From contig CAUDNR010004535.1 of NCBI GenBank assembly GCA_958430865.1, forward strand, positions 2,522 through 47,359: DNA of 44,838 nucleotides, written 5' to 3'. The stretch is from Entrophospora sp. SA101 (Eukaryota > Glomeromycota > Glomeromycetes > Entrophosporales > Entrophosporaceae). A program made the translations under genes and the position numbers. The first letter of the stretch is position 1, and every line of letters starts with the position of its first letter. Below, one piece after another: positions 20,301-30,294 of the stretch. The notes beneath the pieces are model-generated. The model saw nothing but the letters and a program-made list of their open reading frames with translations, ran no database searches and was not told the origin of the DNA.

Positions 20301-23072
20301 AGGTTGCGACATTCGCTGAACTTGGTGTCATTCCTCGTCGTTTATCTTAAATTCTTCGCGTAATTTATTAATTTGCTGCTGATAAGTTTTTTCGGCTAAT
20401 TGTTTACCGCCTAATCTTTCCCAGTAAGTATAAGCATAAATTAGTAAGATTACCGCGTTATAACCAATTACTACCGGTCATTTACCGTTGGGATTATCAG
20501 TGCTATTATAAGCCATGACATTCCCAATGACATAACCAATAATTAAGAAATATTTTTCTCATAAGTCATAGTATTCCATGATGGTATCCTTTTTATAATA
20601 GAGAATAGCCAAGATAACATTTAAGAGAATTAAACCAGCTACTCCGTTCTTTTTATAAACCACATACTCTAATAAGAAAATAATTAAAAAGAGCATTCAC
20701 TTAGTCATGGTTTTCTGACTAGCCGCTTGGGCGACTTCTTGCTGATTGATTTGTTGAGCGATTTCTTCTAATTTTTTATCTAATTCCTCTTCCTTAGTCT
20801 CTTCCGGTTTTTCTTGGTCTTGTTGAGTTTCTAGGGCTTGCTGAGAAAGAGCTTGAATTTGCTGTCATTGTTCTTCTAACTGTTCTTTGTGGTCTTCGGC
20901 AATTTGGTCTTCCGCTTGCTCCAATTCTTCTTCAAATTCCTGGTCGCGTTCTAAGGTGGTTAATTCGGCTTGGGCTTGGTCTAAGTCTTGCTCGGCTTGT
21001 TTAGTGTCAGCTTGGGCTTGTTCGAATTGTTTTTCGGCTAATTGAGCGGCTTTTTTCTTAGTGGGAGTCGGTTCTTGTTGGGCTTGATATTCGGCATTTT
21101 TTTGCCGAGTTCGAGCTTCCAGTTCTTCCCGTTTTTGCTGTTGTAATCTTTTTTCTTTTAATTGGACTTTACTTTGAGCCGAAATAACTTTAAATTGGTA
21201 AGAGGCTGAGGGTTTAGTTTTAGTAATAATCGGTTGTTCTTCGGCTTGGGTTAGTTCTTGGTTAATTTCAGCTTGGATAGTTTGGAGTTGTTGTAAAACT
21301 TGGGCTTGGACTTTATTAACTTCCTCTAAGGCTTGTTGGGCTTGTTCTTGTTCGGTTTTGACTTCTTCTTCTCCTTCTTGCTCCTTACTTTGGAATTGCT
21401 CCCTTTGGGTTTCTTTTTTATCTTCGGTAGCTAAATGGGAAGTGTCATGTTCGCCAAATAAACGAGTATCTCAACCTCAGTCTTTTAGTTGTTCCGGTGT
21501 GTATTGCTTGGCTCAGGAAGAATTAGGACTTAACATAAATCCTTCTTGACCTTTTAATTCGGTTTCGGTGCCGTGTTTGATACCGACCTTTCATTCTTTA
21601 TTGCTGACTTCTAAGCGAATTAAGTTTTTAGTTTCTTTTAAGAGATTTAAAGTGGCTAATAACTTGGCTTCTTCGGCTTTTAGTTCTAAGGATTTTTGGA
21701 TTTTATCTATTTTAGATTCTTGGGCGGAGTAATCAGTTAGTTGTTGGGATTTAATTAAATTATCCAATCGTTCATTAGCAAGTTTGGCTTCTTTTTTGGC
21801 TTGTTCGGTGTCTTCTTTGTTTTGTTGAATTTGCTCTTCTAAATTAGCCATTTCTTTATGAATATTCTGGACTTCCTTAGTTAGTTTATCAACTTTTTTA
21901 GTAGCATCTTGGGCGACATTTAAAGTTTGTTGGGTTCGCTCATCTAATTTTTGCGAGAGATGCTCCATTTTTAAGTGAACTTCTTCTTGGATATCTTCCA
22001 TTTGTTCGGCAACTAAGTTTAATTTACGTTGTTGAGCGTGAAGAAGGTCATTAGTTTCTTGTAAGTCCTCGGTGATTTCCGAGATTTGGATATTCTGTTT
22101 TTTTTGCTCGTTTTTGGTGTTGGTTAAATCTTCTTGAAATTCCTCAATTATTTCCTCATTATCTTTAATTTGTTCTTCTAAGATAGCAGTTTTGCGTTGA
22201 TATTCGGCTTGGGTATCTTCGAAAGCCTGTTGAGTTTCAGCGGTTTGTTGGTTAATTTGGCTTTTGTATTTATCGAAGTTGTCCGAGAGTTCTTCCTTTT
22301 CTTGCCGTAAGTTTTCTAGGTTAGTAGTAGTAATTTTTATTTTGTCTTTTACTTCTTTGATTTCCGCTTCTCGTTGGCGTTTTTCCTCCTCGATTTTACG
22401 CTTGTTTTCCAGGATTTTCTTTTCTTGTTGTTCGAAGCGTTCGTTGACTTCGTTTTTAAAGTCTTGCAGTTCTTCTTGTAATTTTTCTTGGGCTCGGGTG
22501 AGTTGTTTGGTGACTTCGCGGATTTGGCTTTCTAATTCTTGTTTTTGCTGAGCCATGGCGTTTTTTCGTTCTTCGCGTTCTTTTTCCAAGTCCTTTTTCA
22601 TTTGGCCGGTGGCTTGACCTATTTTGGCGTCTAAGTTTTTGATTTCCTTGTCAAATTTTTCCCCTTGTTGCTTGATAGCTCCTTGGAGTTCGGATTTGAC
22701 ACCGTCGATATGTTTACCTAATCGGTTTCCTTGGGCTTCCATTTCAGCGTTTAATCCATCTAAGCCATCTCTCAGGTCTCCAATACTGGTAGCCAAGCCA
22801 GAAATTTGCGATTGTATTCTTGCGTCCTTGGCTCGGTCAGCAGCAAAAGAAAGAAAGCCGAAAGCTGAACCAAGAATCGGAATATTCCCTAAAACTTTAC
22901 TGGCTGCTTTAAACCCTTCTTCGGCTCAACCTAAACCAACAGTTCCCGTTACTTTTCCCAAGCCGTCGATACCTGACCTTTTAAATACAGTATTACTTAC
23001 TTTGCTATAAGTTGAATCTTGTTTCCCATCATCATCGAATTTGTCAAGTTTCTTTTTTTTGTCGTCTGTCAT
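17307..23072 (-). CDS. Giant membrane coiled-coil protein, 1921 aa
   Basis: One frame from ATG 23072 to TAA 17307. In order: a Gly/Ala-rich, moderately hydrophobic N-terminal region (about 30-75); a very long Lys/Glu/Gln coiled coil (about 95-780); a cluster of about four hydrophobic helices (about 793-885, including LILLNVILAILYY and VVIGYNAVILLIYAYTYW); Gln/Leu-rich helical repeats (about 900-1450); a WINIGLTVNDYDFANWLR motif near 1495; an Arg/Glu-rich single-helix region (about 1570-1825); and a compact Trp/Gly-containing C-terminus. This suggests a membrane-embedded filament or tether, perhaps cytoskeletal or attachment-related as in other mollicutes. No enzymatic domain was seen. Convergent with the gene ending at 17293. 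Confidence 0.9.
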
Positions 23073-23112
23073 GTTTTTTTTATTTGTTGTTTATTTCGTA
23101 AAAAATATTATT

Positions 23113-23409
23113 ATGGATAGTGAGTTATTAGAATTAAAAATAAGGGTAAAATTACTAGAACTTAGGGAAGCCAAAAAAGAAAGGGACAAGTATGGCGGAA
23201 ATCCTATACACTTAATAATCCAGTCTTTTATTTTGTCCGTTTTTCTTTTAGGATTTCTCCTTTATTTTAGAGTTTGGTTGCTTTTTGTAGTAAGTTTGTT
23301 TCTTTTTTTAGGAGCATGATTGTTCCTTTATCAGCATTATAAAAGTGCTTGTCAAAAAATAGAGAAGTTGGAAAGTGAGATATATTTATTAAAAAAGAGC
23401 AAGGGTTAG
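23113..23409 (+). CDS. Small membrane protein with flanking coiled coils, 98 aa
   Basis: Begins MDSELLELKIRVKLLELREA, then two hydrophobic helices (IIQSFILSVFLLGFLL and WLLFVVSLFLFLGAW, the last Trp encoded by TGA) and a short C-terminal helix (IEKLESEIYLLKK). An upstream in-frame start at 23041 would overlap the divergent giant coiled-coil gene, so ATG 23113 is preferred. It shares a 40-base divergent promoter region with that gene. Function unknown. Confidence 0.7.
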
Positions 23410-23419
23410 AAAAAAAGTA

Positions 23420-23494
23420 TTAATTACTGGCTAATTTCTTCCGATAAATTCAGTAAGCGAGGACAATTATTATTAGTATTCAGAGGAGTTTCAT
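23420..23494 (-). CDS. Possible 24-aa single-span microprotein
   Basis: ATG to TAA encoding MKLLW, a hydrophobic run (ILIIIVLAYWIY) and RKKLASN. The pattern, one span then Arg/Lys, matches the many tiny membrane proteins at 24-31 kb. No ribosome binding site was seen, so it is tentative. Confidence 0.35.
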
Positions 23495-23560
23495 ATTGTT
23501 TTGTTGGTTTTCTTTACAAGGCTAGAAGTGGGAAAATCTCATACAAGGAAAAAAGAATAA

Positions 23561-23896
23561 TTACAAAGATTTCCTTAAACGGTTATTAATTTTGGGCTGA
23601 GATAAAGGATGTATCTGCTTTTTAATCTTAACTTCCTGATTTTCTAAAATGTCTTTCAAACATTCTTGTTCGTAATCATTTTGTAAATTAAGTCAAAAAT
23701 TAGGAGACATGCCAAAATAAATGCCTAATCTTAAAGACAAGTCCGGAGTAATGGCTTTTTTCCCCGAGCAAACTTCTCTAATTTGTTGAATTGATATATT
23801 AATATCCTTGGCTAATTGAACTTGACTAATATTTTTTTCTATTAATAAGTCCTCTTTTAACATTATGCCAGGATGAATAGGGGGGAATTTTTTCAT
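23561..23896 (-). CDS. higA: HigA-type antitoxin, 111 aa
   Basis: An XRE helix-turn-helix protein opening with the family signature PIHPGIMLKEDLL, then QVQLAKDINISIQQIREVCSGK as the DNA-binding helices and LGIYFGMSPNFW-LNLQNDYE, typical of HigA/VapI antidotes. The C-terminal extension (about 25 residues, Lys/Arg-rich) is a little longer than usual. It neutralises the toxin encoded just upstream (stop 23913, 16 bases away) and should repress its own operon. The order toxin then antitoxin is usual for HigBA. Confidence 0.9.
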
Positions 23897-23912
23897 GATG
23901 CTTAATTAATTT

Positions 23913-24191
23913 TTAGTGATAGTCGGTAATTTCTACTTCATAAGCATTGCCATTTTTTCATCAAAAACAAATTCGATATTGTTTGCTGATGCGAATACTA
24001 TACTGGCCTTTACGATTTCCGACGAGTTTTTCTAAACGGAGTCCAGAGAAAACTGTTAAGTCTTGCAGTGATTCAGCACGGTTTAAATATTGGAGGGATT
24101 TTCAAGTTATTTCTTCAATATGCTTTCATTTTAATACTCTTTTTCTAGCAAAAAGCATTTCAGTATACTTGTCTTTAAAGGTCTTAATCAT
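23913..24191 (-). CDS. higB: HigB-type toxin (RelE superfamily), 92 aa
   Basis: A complete ORF with three TGA-encoded Trp, first gene of the pair with higA. It has the compact RelE/HigB layout: an N-terminal helical half, a central GLRLEKL stretch, and the conserved C-terminal strand pattern with YSIRISKQYRICF. In this family the product cleaves translated mRNA on the ribosome. The key Arg/Tyr positions appear present, so it is probably functional and held in check by HigA. Confidence 0.88.
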
Positions 24192-24275
24192 TACTAATTA
24201 ATTTTTTCCCTTATTTCTTTAAGGAGTAACCAGGTTAAAAACTCCATTTTAGTTAATTTTCTTTATTGCTCTTTT

Positions 24276-25973
24276 TTACTCATATAGTTCATTGTCACTA
24301 TCCATCCATTCATCATTTTTCTCAATTTCCAATTCTAACTTGTTTTTATCATAGTTATCTCCTCAGTCTTTAACTTGACTGTCTAGCACTCGTAATTTTA
24401 AGGGAGTAGTGGTGGATTGATAAAAGTTTTCGGGTTGAACTATTAATTTGTCATTTCTCGTAATATCTAAGTTGGTAAGTTGGTTATTAGAGACATCTAA
24501 AGAAATTAATTTTCTGTTTTCTAAAATATTTAACTCTTTTAGTTCATTACCCCCTAAATCTAAATGAGTTAAATTAACGATATTTGTGACTTCAATTTTA
24601 TTTATTAGTTGTCCGTTAACCGTGAGAGTTGTTAAATTTGGTTGATTTTTATATTCTGGGAAAGGATAATGATTTCTACGACCAATTCGTTCCAGTTTTA
24701 AAACTTCTAAGTCGCTTGTCTCATTAATGGTTAATTTATTTAATGAATACAAATAATCTAATTCTAATTCTTTTAGTGTTTGAGAAGGTATTATCTCTAA
24801 TTCTTTACCATAATACTCAGTGAAAAATAAACTTTTTAATTTAGGTAATTTTAAACTTCTAACATTTAATACTGAACCAGAGTGATTACTAAGTCTGAAA
24901 TTCAGAATATTTTCTTTCAGTTTGGTAATTTTTTGGTCTTTTTCTTGGGCTTCTTCGTAGAGTTCCCAGTTCTTTTCACCTTTGGCTTTTAATTCAGTAC
25001 TAAATTGTTCCATTAGTTGTTGCTTTTCTTTTTCTCATTTCCGGTAGAGTTGGCTTTTCTCAGTATGTTTTTCCTGCTCTAATTGCTGAATAGTTTTTGC
25101 AGAGTTTTCTTGTTTGGTTAATAAGTCCTGATAAGTTTGATTTTTACTTAATAATTCTTGGCTTTTCTCAGATAAAGTTTGCTCTTTTTTCTCTAATAAA
25201 AGGTTAATTTTCCTTAACTGTTCGTTGAATTGTTGGGCTTGTTCGGTCTGACTAACTTGTAACTGGTGGAGTTGGGAATTAGTTTCGGTTAATTGCTGGT
25301 CAAATTTTTGTTGCTCTTGCTTTCGTTGCTCTTGACTAGTGGTTAAGGCTTGCTTAGCAATAGTTAGTTGCTGGGTTAATTCATTAATCTGAGTTGCTTT
25401 AACTTTTAGTTGTTGCTCTTGTTCTGATTGAAGTGCTTGCCGTTCCTTTTGTCAGTCTTTGTCCTTGTTTTCTCAGTTTTTCGCTGTTTCCTTTCACTCC
25501 TTAATAACTTGGGCTTGCTGGGTTATTTCTTGATTTAAATAATTAATTCGAGCAGTAGATTTTTCTTGCTGTTGCTGGTAATTAGTTTTATCTTTGGCTC
25601 AGTTTTGTTCTAATTCACTGAGGAGTTTTTCAGCAGCTTTTTTACCCTTAATTTTTTGTTTGGCTAAATTCAGTAAAGAAGTTTCTAAATCAGTTATTTT
25701 TTGTTCCAGTAAAGGTTGGGTGGCTTGATAGTTATTTCGTTCCCGAGTGATAGATTGGAGAATATTTTCTTTTGCTAAGTCTTTTTCTACCCGGGACTGA
25801 TAAAGTTTTTGGTAATGGTGGACTTGGTTTTGGAGTTCTTTTATTTGGCGGTTTTCAGCTGGTTCTTTACCGGCTAATGGTTGAGTATTCAGATTACTTT
25901 GCTGATTTTGTCAGTAAAGATAAACTAAAACTGAGACAACAGCAACTGTTATTAATATTTCCTTGTTTTCCAT
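24276..25973 (-). CDS. N-anchored coiled coil with C-terminal LRR domain, 565 aa
   Basis: Starts MENKEILITVAVVSVLVYLYW, a single span at residues 4-22. A long Gln/Lys/Glu coiled coil follows (about 45-345). Six or so leucine-rich repeats come next (about 350-530; for example LDLGGNELKELNIL, LDVSNNQLTNLDI), then an acidic tail. If the N-terminus is the anchor, the LRR sits at the end of a long stalk. It is the last gene of the minus-strand series that begins near 36959, 13 bases after the preceding stop. Probable role: display of a binding domain away from the membrane; ligand unknown. Confidence 0.85.
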
Positions 25974-25986
25974 AAATTTTAATTTC

Positions 25987-26238
25987 TTAACTCCCACTTA
26001 ACATCCACAAGACAATTAACAGTAGCACACATATTCAAAATAAACCCCGATAAAAGGCTTCTTGCTTACGGTAATAGTCAATTGGCTTGTAAGCGGTTTC
26101 TTTGGCTTGCTTAGAGTAAGTGTTTCACTGTTGACTAGCTGAGTTTTCTAGTTCGATAGTTTTATTGGCGATAGGTTGTTTGACATTTCGTTCTCAAACT
26201 CCTTCGACTCATTCTTTAACGGCTGATTTGATTCCCAT
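25987..26238 (-). CDS. Small tail-anchored protein, 83 aa
   Basis: ATG at 26238 lies 4 bases after the preceding stop. The soluble part is MGIKSAVKEWVEGVW..., ending in one C-terminal span (FWICVLLLIVLWML) and SGS. Four Trp are encoded by TGA. The frame stays open upstream without a better start. Function unknown; part of the small-membrane-protein cluster. Confidence 0.65.
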
Positions 26239-26242
26239 AATT

Positions 26243-26899
26243 TTATTGGTGATATTTTGGTGTATTTTGGTTAAATAGTCAGACCGATAAGCAACCCAGA
26301 GCCAGAATTGTAATAATCGGTCAATAGTTAAAAGTAGTGGGTTCGTGATTATTAATCATTGCTAATTCTAATTGGGCATTTTTACCTTGGACTTGACTGA
26401 GTTTGTGGGCTAATTCTAACTTTTTTTTATTAATGGTCAGTAATTTGTTTTCTAGTCTTTTAATTTCACTAATTCCTTCATTTATGTTTAGTTCTAATTC
26501 GGTTTCTAAATCTTGTTTTTTTTCTAAGTAGTCGGCAAATTCTTTAATCTTGTCTAATCTGAGTTGTAAGATTTGTTGTTCTAACTGCTTAATCTGGGCT
26601 GGTAATTCTTCTAAATCAATTATTTTAGCTTGGGCAACTTGGAGACTTTGGAGATAGTTCTGACTAGTTTGAGCATGAAATTTCACTTGCTCTTGTAATT
26701 GGCTGATTTGTTGGCTGGGAGTAGGTTGCTGAGAGACTGGAATATCTAACTGCGATTTACTTTTTTGTAACGGAGTATTAGGCAACGGAGGAGCCACTGG
26801 GATATCACTCAGACTTTTACTTTTGCGTAAGTGAGAAGGCTTAATGCCCGGTTTTACTTTGGCTTTTAATTCTTGCTGTAAGTTATCTTTGTTAGTCAT
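26243..26899 (-). CDS. Tail-anchored coiled-coil protein, 218 aa
   Basis: The start is set at ATG 26899, overlapping the preceding stop by 8 bases; ATG 26908 is an in-frame alternative. The N-terminal third is Ser/Pro/Gln-rich and contains two similar short repeats (SKSLSDIPVAPPLP and SKSQLDIPVSQQP). A coiled coil follows (about 75-190) and a C-terminal span after a TGA-Trp (PIITILALGCLSVWLF). Function unknown. Confidence 0.75.
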
Positions 26900-27074
26900 A
26901 ATTATCATTATCTGAGTTTACCTCTCAGTCTTTGGCGTCTCAAAAGGTTTCTGATTTAGCTTTGCCCTTGCGTTCAATGATATCATCGGGTTTGGGAGCA
27001 ATAGTTTTTGGTTGGTTTTTTCAGTAGAGGTAAATCAATACTACTAAGGCAATTATTATTAAATATTTAGTCAT
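26892..27074 (-). CDS. Small N-anchored membrane protein, 60 aa
   Basis: MTKYLIIIALVVLIYLYW forms a single N-terminal span, followed by a polar Lys/Asp/Asn tail. It overlaps both neighbours by 8 bases (ATGACTAA-type junctions), showing translational coupling. The span resembles that of the coiled-coil LRR gene at 25973. Confidence 0.7.
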
Positions 27075-27312
27075 TATTTTTCTTTTTACTTTTTAATTTC
27101 TTGATTTTCAGCTCTTTATGGAATAAAGAACTTTGAATACTGTGTATTTCTTGGGCTAATTCATTAAGTTGTTGCTGCTCATGTCCGTTTTTTTTCTCTA
27201 ATTTAGCGGTTCGTCAGCCTAGTTTTAAGGAGTAATTGAAAAACATGGCTAACATGGCGAGAATAACTCCGCAAAGAGCCAAGCAGAGGTAAAATCAGTT
27301 GGTGCAGTCCAT
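27067..27312 (-). CDS. Small N-anchored protein with coiled-coil tail, 81 aa
   Basis: Begins MDCTNW-FYLCLALCGVILAMLAMFF (one span), then a Gln/Lys-rich helix and a run of Lys. It overlaps the next start by 8 bases. Function unknown. Confidence 0.7.
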
Positions 27313-27317
27313 AATTT

Positions 27318-27857
27318 TTATTCTTCTTTAATCGGTTGCAACAAACTAGTTAAACTTTCGCCAATTTGCCGATAAGCCTCATTTAACTTTTGGATTTCGT
27401 TAGTTCTTTGGGCTAAAATGGTTAAACTATTATGCTTACATTCGGAGGCTACTTGACTAATCTTTTTCGGACTAATTCCTTGCTGACAACAAGCCGATAG
27501 ACATTGGTAGTAAGCCACGGTGTTTTTTTTAGATTTCGGTTTTTTCTTACCATTAGCAACTGGCACTAAGGAAGTTGCTTTGGCACAGTTCGGACAGTAA
27601 GTCGGATGTTGGGCTAATTCTTCCAGTTTGTCAGTTGGGGAATAAGCCGTAGTTTTCTGAAAATCTTGCTGACATTTATCACAAGTATAATTCTGTTGTG
27701 AGTATTGGAATAATTGGGAGTTAGTTGGTAGATTAAGCATATTTGGTTTAGATTTTCTTGGGATTTGGGCTTGTAATTTATTTCAAAAATATTGGGAGTT
27801 ATGTTTAGTTATGAGCCTCATGGCTCTTTTGCCGATAGTTTTGCCGGTGTGCTTCAT
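27318..27857 (-). CDS. Zinc-ribbon protein, 179 aa
   Basis: A basic N-terminus (MKHTGKTIGKRAMRL) leads to a CDKC...CPNC ribbon (about residues 58-96), a Lys-rich linker (KKKPKSKKN), and a CLSACC...C segment that may bind a second metal. ATG 27857 is chosen because the frame stays open to it; ATG 27740 is an alternative. Possibly a nucleic-acid-binding factor of the element. Confidence 0.7.
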
Positions 27858-27885
27858 AATTTTTATAAATATTTCTCAAGTCAAG

Positions 27886-28050
27886 CTAATTTCTCGGTAA
27901 TTGAGTTAATTGACATTTTCAACAAATAAAAGAACCTCGTCACTCACTACCTCAGAGGCTTTCTTGCTGGCAGAGGAAGCAAATTTGCTTTTTCATAATT
28001 TCGATTAGCACTGGGAGAAAGGCAACTAGTAAACCATTACAGTATGACAA
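27886..28050 (-). CDS. Mini zinc ribbon with N-terminal span, about 54 aa
   Basis: From TTG 28050 the frame encodes a hydrophobic segment (GLLVAFLPVLIEI) and then a four-Cys ribbon (CFLC...CWKC). ATG 27996 would give only the 36-residue ribbon. Two Trp are encoded by TGA. The span-plus-ribbon design repeats at 35604-35822. Confidence 0.5.
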
Positions 28051-28080
28051 AAGAAGACTAGTTTTTAGCTCCCAGTTACT

Positions 28081-28209
28081 TTAAATAGTGCGAATATTAA
28101 AGGGTAGTAAAGTCAAAGAGGTGTTAATAAATGTTTCAATAGTTTGCTGAACTAATACTCCGCAGAGGATAGCCAAAGCGGAGCAAATTAACAGAGTAGG
28201 TGCGGACAT
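28081..28209 (-). CDS. Small membrane protein, 42 aa
   Basis: MSAPTLLICSALAILCGVL forms one span, followed by a short Thr/Leu-rich tail. It starts 6 bases after the preceding stop. Function unknown. Confidence 0.55.
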   Translation of the reverse strand: MSAPTLLICSALAILCGVLVQQTIETFINTSLTLLPFNIRTI

Positions 28210-28215
28210 AGGTTG

Positions 28216-28326
28216 TTAAAAAAAATCGTTTAGTCTTCGAAATTGACCCGAGCCAGTATTGGCTCAGTGGCGAAAATAAAAGCCGACTATTAAGCAAATT
28301 GAGAATCAGATAAAATATTTCGACAT
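28216..28326 (-). CDS. Small membrane protein, 36 aa
   Basis: MSKYFIW-FSICLIVGFYF span, then an Arg-containing tail. It lies between neighbours at 5-6 bases on each side. Another frame across this stretch is longer but breaks the operon pattern. Confidence 0.5.
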
Positions 28327-28331
28327 AGTGT

Positions 28332-28469
28332 TTAATATTCGTTAGTTTGGTTAGTTTGACTATTCTGCGAAAAGTCAAAGCTGTTTTTCTTGTTTGGCAT
28401 TAGTTCTATTATGTAGGGTAATAAATAACCGACTAAAATGCCTAAGGCAATATATTTGAGGTTTTTCAT
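28332..28469 (-). CDS. Small membrane protein, 45 aa
   Basis: MKNLKYIALGILVGYLLPYI span followed by a Gln/Asn/Thr-rich tail. The N-terminus resembles that of the gene at 30547-30648 (KYTYLALGIVAGLVIAY), suggesting paralogues. Confidence 0.6.
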   Translation of the reverse strand: MKNLKYIALGILVGYLLPYIIELMPNKKNSFDFSQNSQTNQTNEY

Positions 28470-28498
28470 AAGGTTTTTTGGTTAATTTTTGGTTTGAT

Positions 28499-28717
28499 TT
28501 ATTCTTCTTTTCAGAAGTAGGCAATTGCTAGTAGTAAAAAGATACCCAGAGCAATCGCAATTAAGGCTTTTTGGGTATTTTGACCGTAAGCAAAGTTTTC
28601 TTGTAACAGTTTCTTATACTCCGCACTTTTATTTTCAATAGTGTCTTTTAATTTTTCATCATAGAAGTTATTCAAGGCTCCTTTGAAATCGGGGAGATAA
28701 TCTTTTCAATTTACCAT
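28499..28717 (-). CDS. Small tail-anchored protein, 72 aa
   Basis: MVNW-KDYLPDFKGALNNFY, a charged helix, then a C-terminal span (ALIAIALGIFLLLAIAYF) and WKEE. It starts 1 base after the preceding stop. Confidence 0.7.
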
Positions 28718-28718
28718 A

Positions 28719-28925
28719 TTAGTCTAATTGCTCTTGATTTTTTATGTAATGATAAACAAATATCCCGACTACGGCGGTGGCTACTAAGGTGTAAGTAATC
28801 AATCGGGCAGTTTCCGAGTTCTGGGGAGCCAGAGCGGATAAACTACCATTTAAATCTTGAACCGTTTTAGCTAAATCAGTAGTAGTTACTACCTCATTAT
28901 TCTTGCGAGTTAGAGTTATTTCCAT
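28719..28925 (-). CDS. Small tail-anchored protein, 68 aa
   Basis: A polar N-terminal half (MEITLTRKNNEVVTTTD) and a C-terminal span (LITYTLVATAVVGIFVYHYI), then KNQEQLD. It overlaps the preceding gene by 29 bases. Confidence 0.75.
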   Translation of the reverse strand: MEITLTRKNNEVVTTTDLAKTVQDLNGSLSALAPQNSETARLITYTLVATAVVGIFVYHYIKNQEQLD

Positions 28926-29175
28926 AGTTGTTTAATTGTTCGGTTTGAGATTGCCGATTCTGAAATTTCTGAATGTTGTCCATTACCGGTCTAATTTCAA
29001 GGTTATTATTCGACTGACTTTTGCTTCTAATCTCTTTGAATTTCCAATAAGTTTGCCCCCGTTTATCAGTTCTAACTAGTCCTAATAATTTCTGATTATC
29101 AGTTTTGATAATAAAACTATTGGGATACTTGGGGTTCTCATTAGTTCACATGAGAATAGTTGAGAAGTCAGTCAT
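28897..29175 (-). CDS. Soluble protein of unknown function, 92 aa
   Basis: Polar, with no span. The N-terminal half looks like beta strands (NSFIIKTDNQKLLGLVRTD, QTYWKFKEIR). The C-terminal half is Gln/Asn-rich. It may be a small structural or nucleic-acid-binding protein of the element. Confidence 0.6.
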
Positions 29176-29218
29176 GAGTTTAATTCTATTATTAGGCAAG
29201 AATTAGGAATTAAGAAGT

Positions 29219-29383
29219 CTATTCTTCTTTTTTCTTGAATATCTTACCAGTTACTTTTTGTAAAATACCGGACTGATATAAGAAATAGCCGGCCGCTAAT
29301 CCGATTGCGAACATGGCTACTTTGCCAGTCGCTCAGGAAGTTCAGGAGTTATTGTTTTCTTCGTTGTTGTTTCGTGGATTCAT
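29219..29383 (-). CDS. Small membrane protein, 54 aa
   Basis: An Asn-rich N-terminus (MNPRNNNEENN), then one span (VAMFAIGLAAGYFLY) and a basic tail (GKIFKKKEE). Two Trp are encoded by TGA. Confidence 0.65.
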
Positions 29384-29400
29384 AATTTTAAATATTGGTT

Positions 29401-29577
29401 TTATTTTTTTAATTGTTGGATAACTAAGTAAGAAACTGCCACATAAATTCCAATGGCAGTTAAACCAATAGTGGCGTAAGTGAAGAGTTTCTGAGCCGAA
29501 TATTCTAAGTCTTCGCGAATCAGAATATTGCGTTTATTGCTAAATCTTTCTTGGGTTTCATTTAATTTTTCAGTCAT
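29401..29577 (-). CDS. Small tail-anchored protein, 58 aa
   Basis: MTEKLNETQERFSNKRNIL..., then a span (ATIGLTAIGIYVAVSYLVI) and QQLKK. ATG 29577 is preferred over an upstream TTG because it sits directly after the preceding stop (29579). Confidence 0.7.
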   Translation of the reverse strand: MTEKLNETQERFSNKRNILIREDLEYSAQKLFTYATIGLTAIGIYVAVSYLVIQQLKK

Positions 29578-29578
29578 A

Positions 29579-29710
29579 TTATTTTTGATTTTGTAATATT
29601 TGTTTGATTTCCTGTAACAGGGCAATAATTTGGGCTTGATTGACTTGTTGATTAGTTTTAAATTCTTGGATTTCCTTAATTAAGGGCGTGATATCAGGGA
29701 ACAAGGACAT
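29579..29710 (-). CDS. Small helical protein, 43 aa
   Basis: MSLFPDITPLIKEIQEF followed by a Gln/Ile/Leu-rich amphipathic helix. No span. It is packed 2 bases from both neighbours. Confidence 0.6.
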   Translation of the reverse strand: MSLFPDITPLIKEIQEFKTNQQVNQAQIIALLQEIKQILQNQK

Positions 29711-29712
29711 GG

Positions 29713-30129
29713 TTAGTATTTATTAGGTTCATCGGTTTGCTGTAAGTTATAATCAATTTGTTTTCGCTCATGGGAGAGCCGAATCGACTTAATGCTTTGG
29801 ACTTGGTTGGTTAAGTTAGTGAATTGCGAACTAGCATTGTTTTCTAAGTTCACTAGTCTTTGATTGAGAGTTTGCTGATTAGTTAATATTTGCTGTTGCA
29901 TAGTTAGAACTTGCGAAAGAGTTAATTGCATTTCGGCAATGGTTCCGCCCATTTGCGGTATCTTTTGACCAGTGAACTGTTCGAAGAGTAAAGGTAAAAA
30001 TGGCAGTGATTGACCGACCATTTTCATTAAACCGGAGGACTCAGGTTGAGTTCGATTATTCTGATTTAAATTGTCAAAGCTATTGTTTTCAGTTGGCTTA
30101 GTTTGATTGTTCGGTTGAAAGTTATTCAT
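29713..30129 (-). CDS. Gln/Asn-rich helical protein, 138 aa
   Basis: A disordered Asn/Gln-rich N-terminus, a short hydrophobic stretch (MVGQSLPFLPLLFEQF), then a Gln/Leu heptad region (LSQVLTMQQQILTNQQ). The stretch is too short for a certain span. In virus-like operons such a protein could be structural, but I recognise no family. Confidence 0.65.
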   Translation of the reverse strand: MNNFQPNNQTKPTENNSFDNLNQNNRTQPESSGLMKMVGQSLPFLPLLFEQFTGQKIPQMGGTIAEMQLTLSQVLTMQQQILTNQQTLNQRLVNLENNASSQFTNLTNQVQSIKSIRLSHERKQIDYNLQQTDEPNKY

Positions 30130-30131
30130 AA

Positions 30132-30293
30132 TTATTGAGTGGCTAAATTAATGATAAAGTTTAATGCGTAAGCTCCACCACCAATGGCGGGTAGGTATTT
30201 TAAATACTCGTTATCTTTTTTCAGCTGTTGTCCGTAGAAATAGAGACCGACACAAACGGCAGCTACTACTAATAGTAATACTTTTTTATCCAT
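30132..30293 (-). CDS. Small membrane protein with two hydrophobic segments, 53 aa
   Basis: MDKKVLLLVVAAVCVGLYFY, a short charged loop, then YLPAIGGGAYALNFII. This two-helix, Gly/Ala-rich small protein is reminiscent of phage coat or holin proteins only in gross form. Confidence 0.65.
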   Translation of the reverse strand: MDKKVLLLVVAAVCVGLYFYGQQLKKDNEYLKYLPAIGGGAYALNFIINLATQ

Positions 30294-30294
30294 T

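Noticed and set aside
22264..22551. Plus-strand ORFs opposite the giant coiled-coil gene
   Set aside because: Ser/Leu/Phe-rich mirror products of the coiled coil; no start signals.
28136..28378. 80-codon minus-strand ORF in the small-protein block
   Set aside because: It crosses two better-spaced small genes (28081-28209 and 28216-28326), and its sequence lacks the span-plus-tail pattern of its neighbours.
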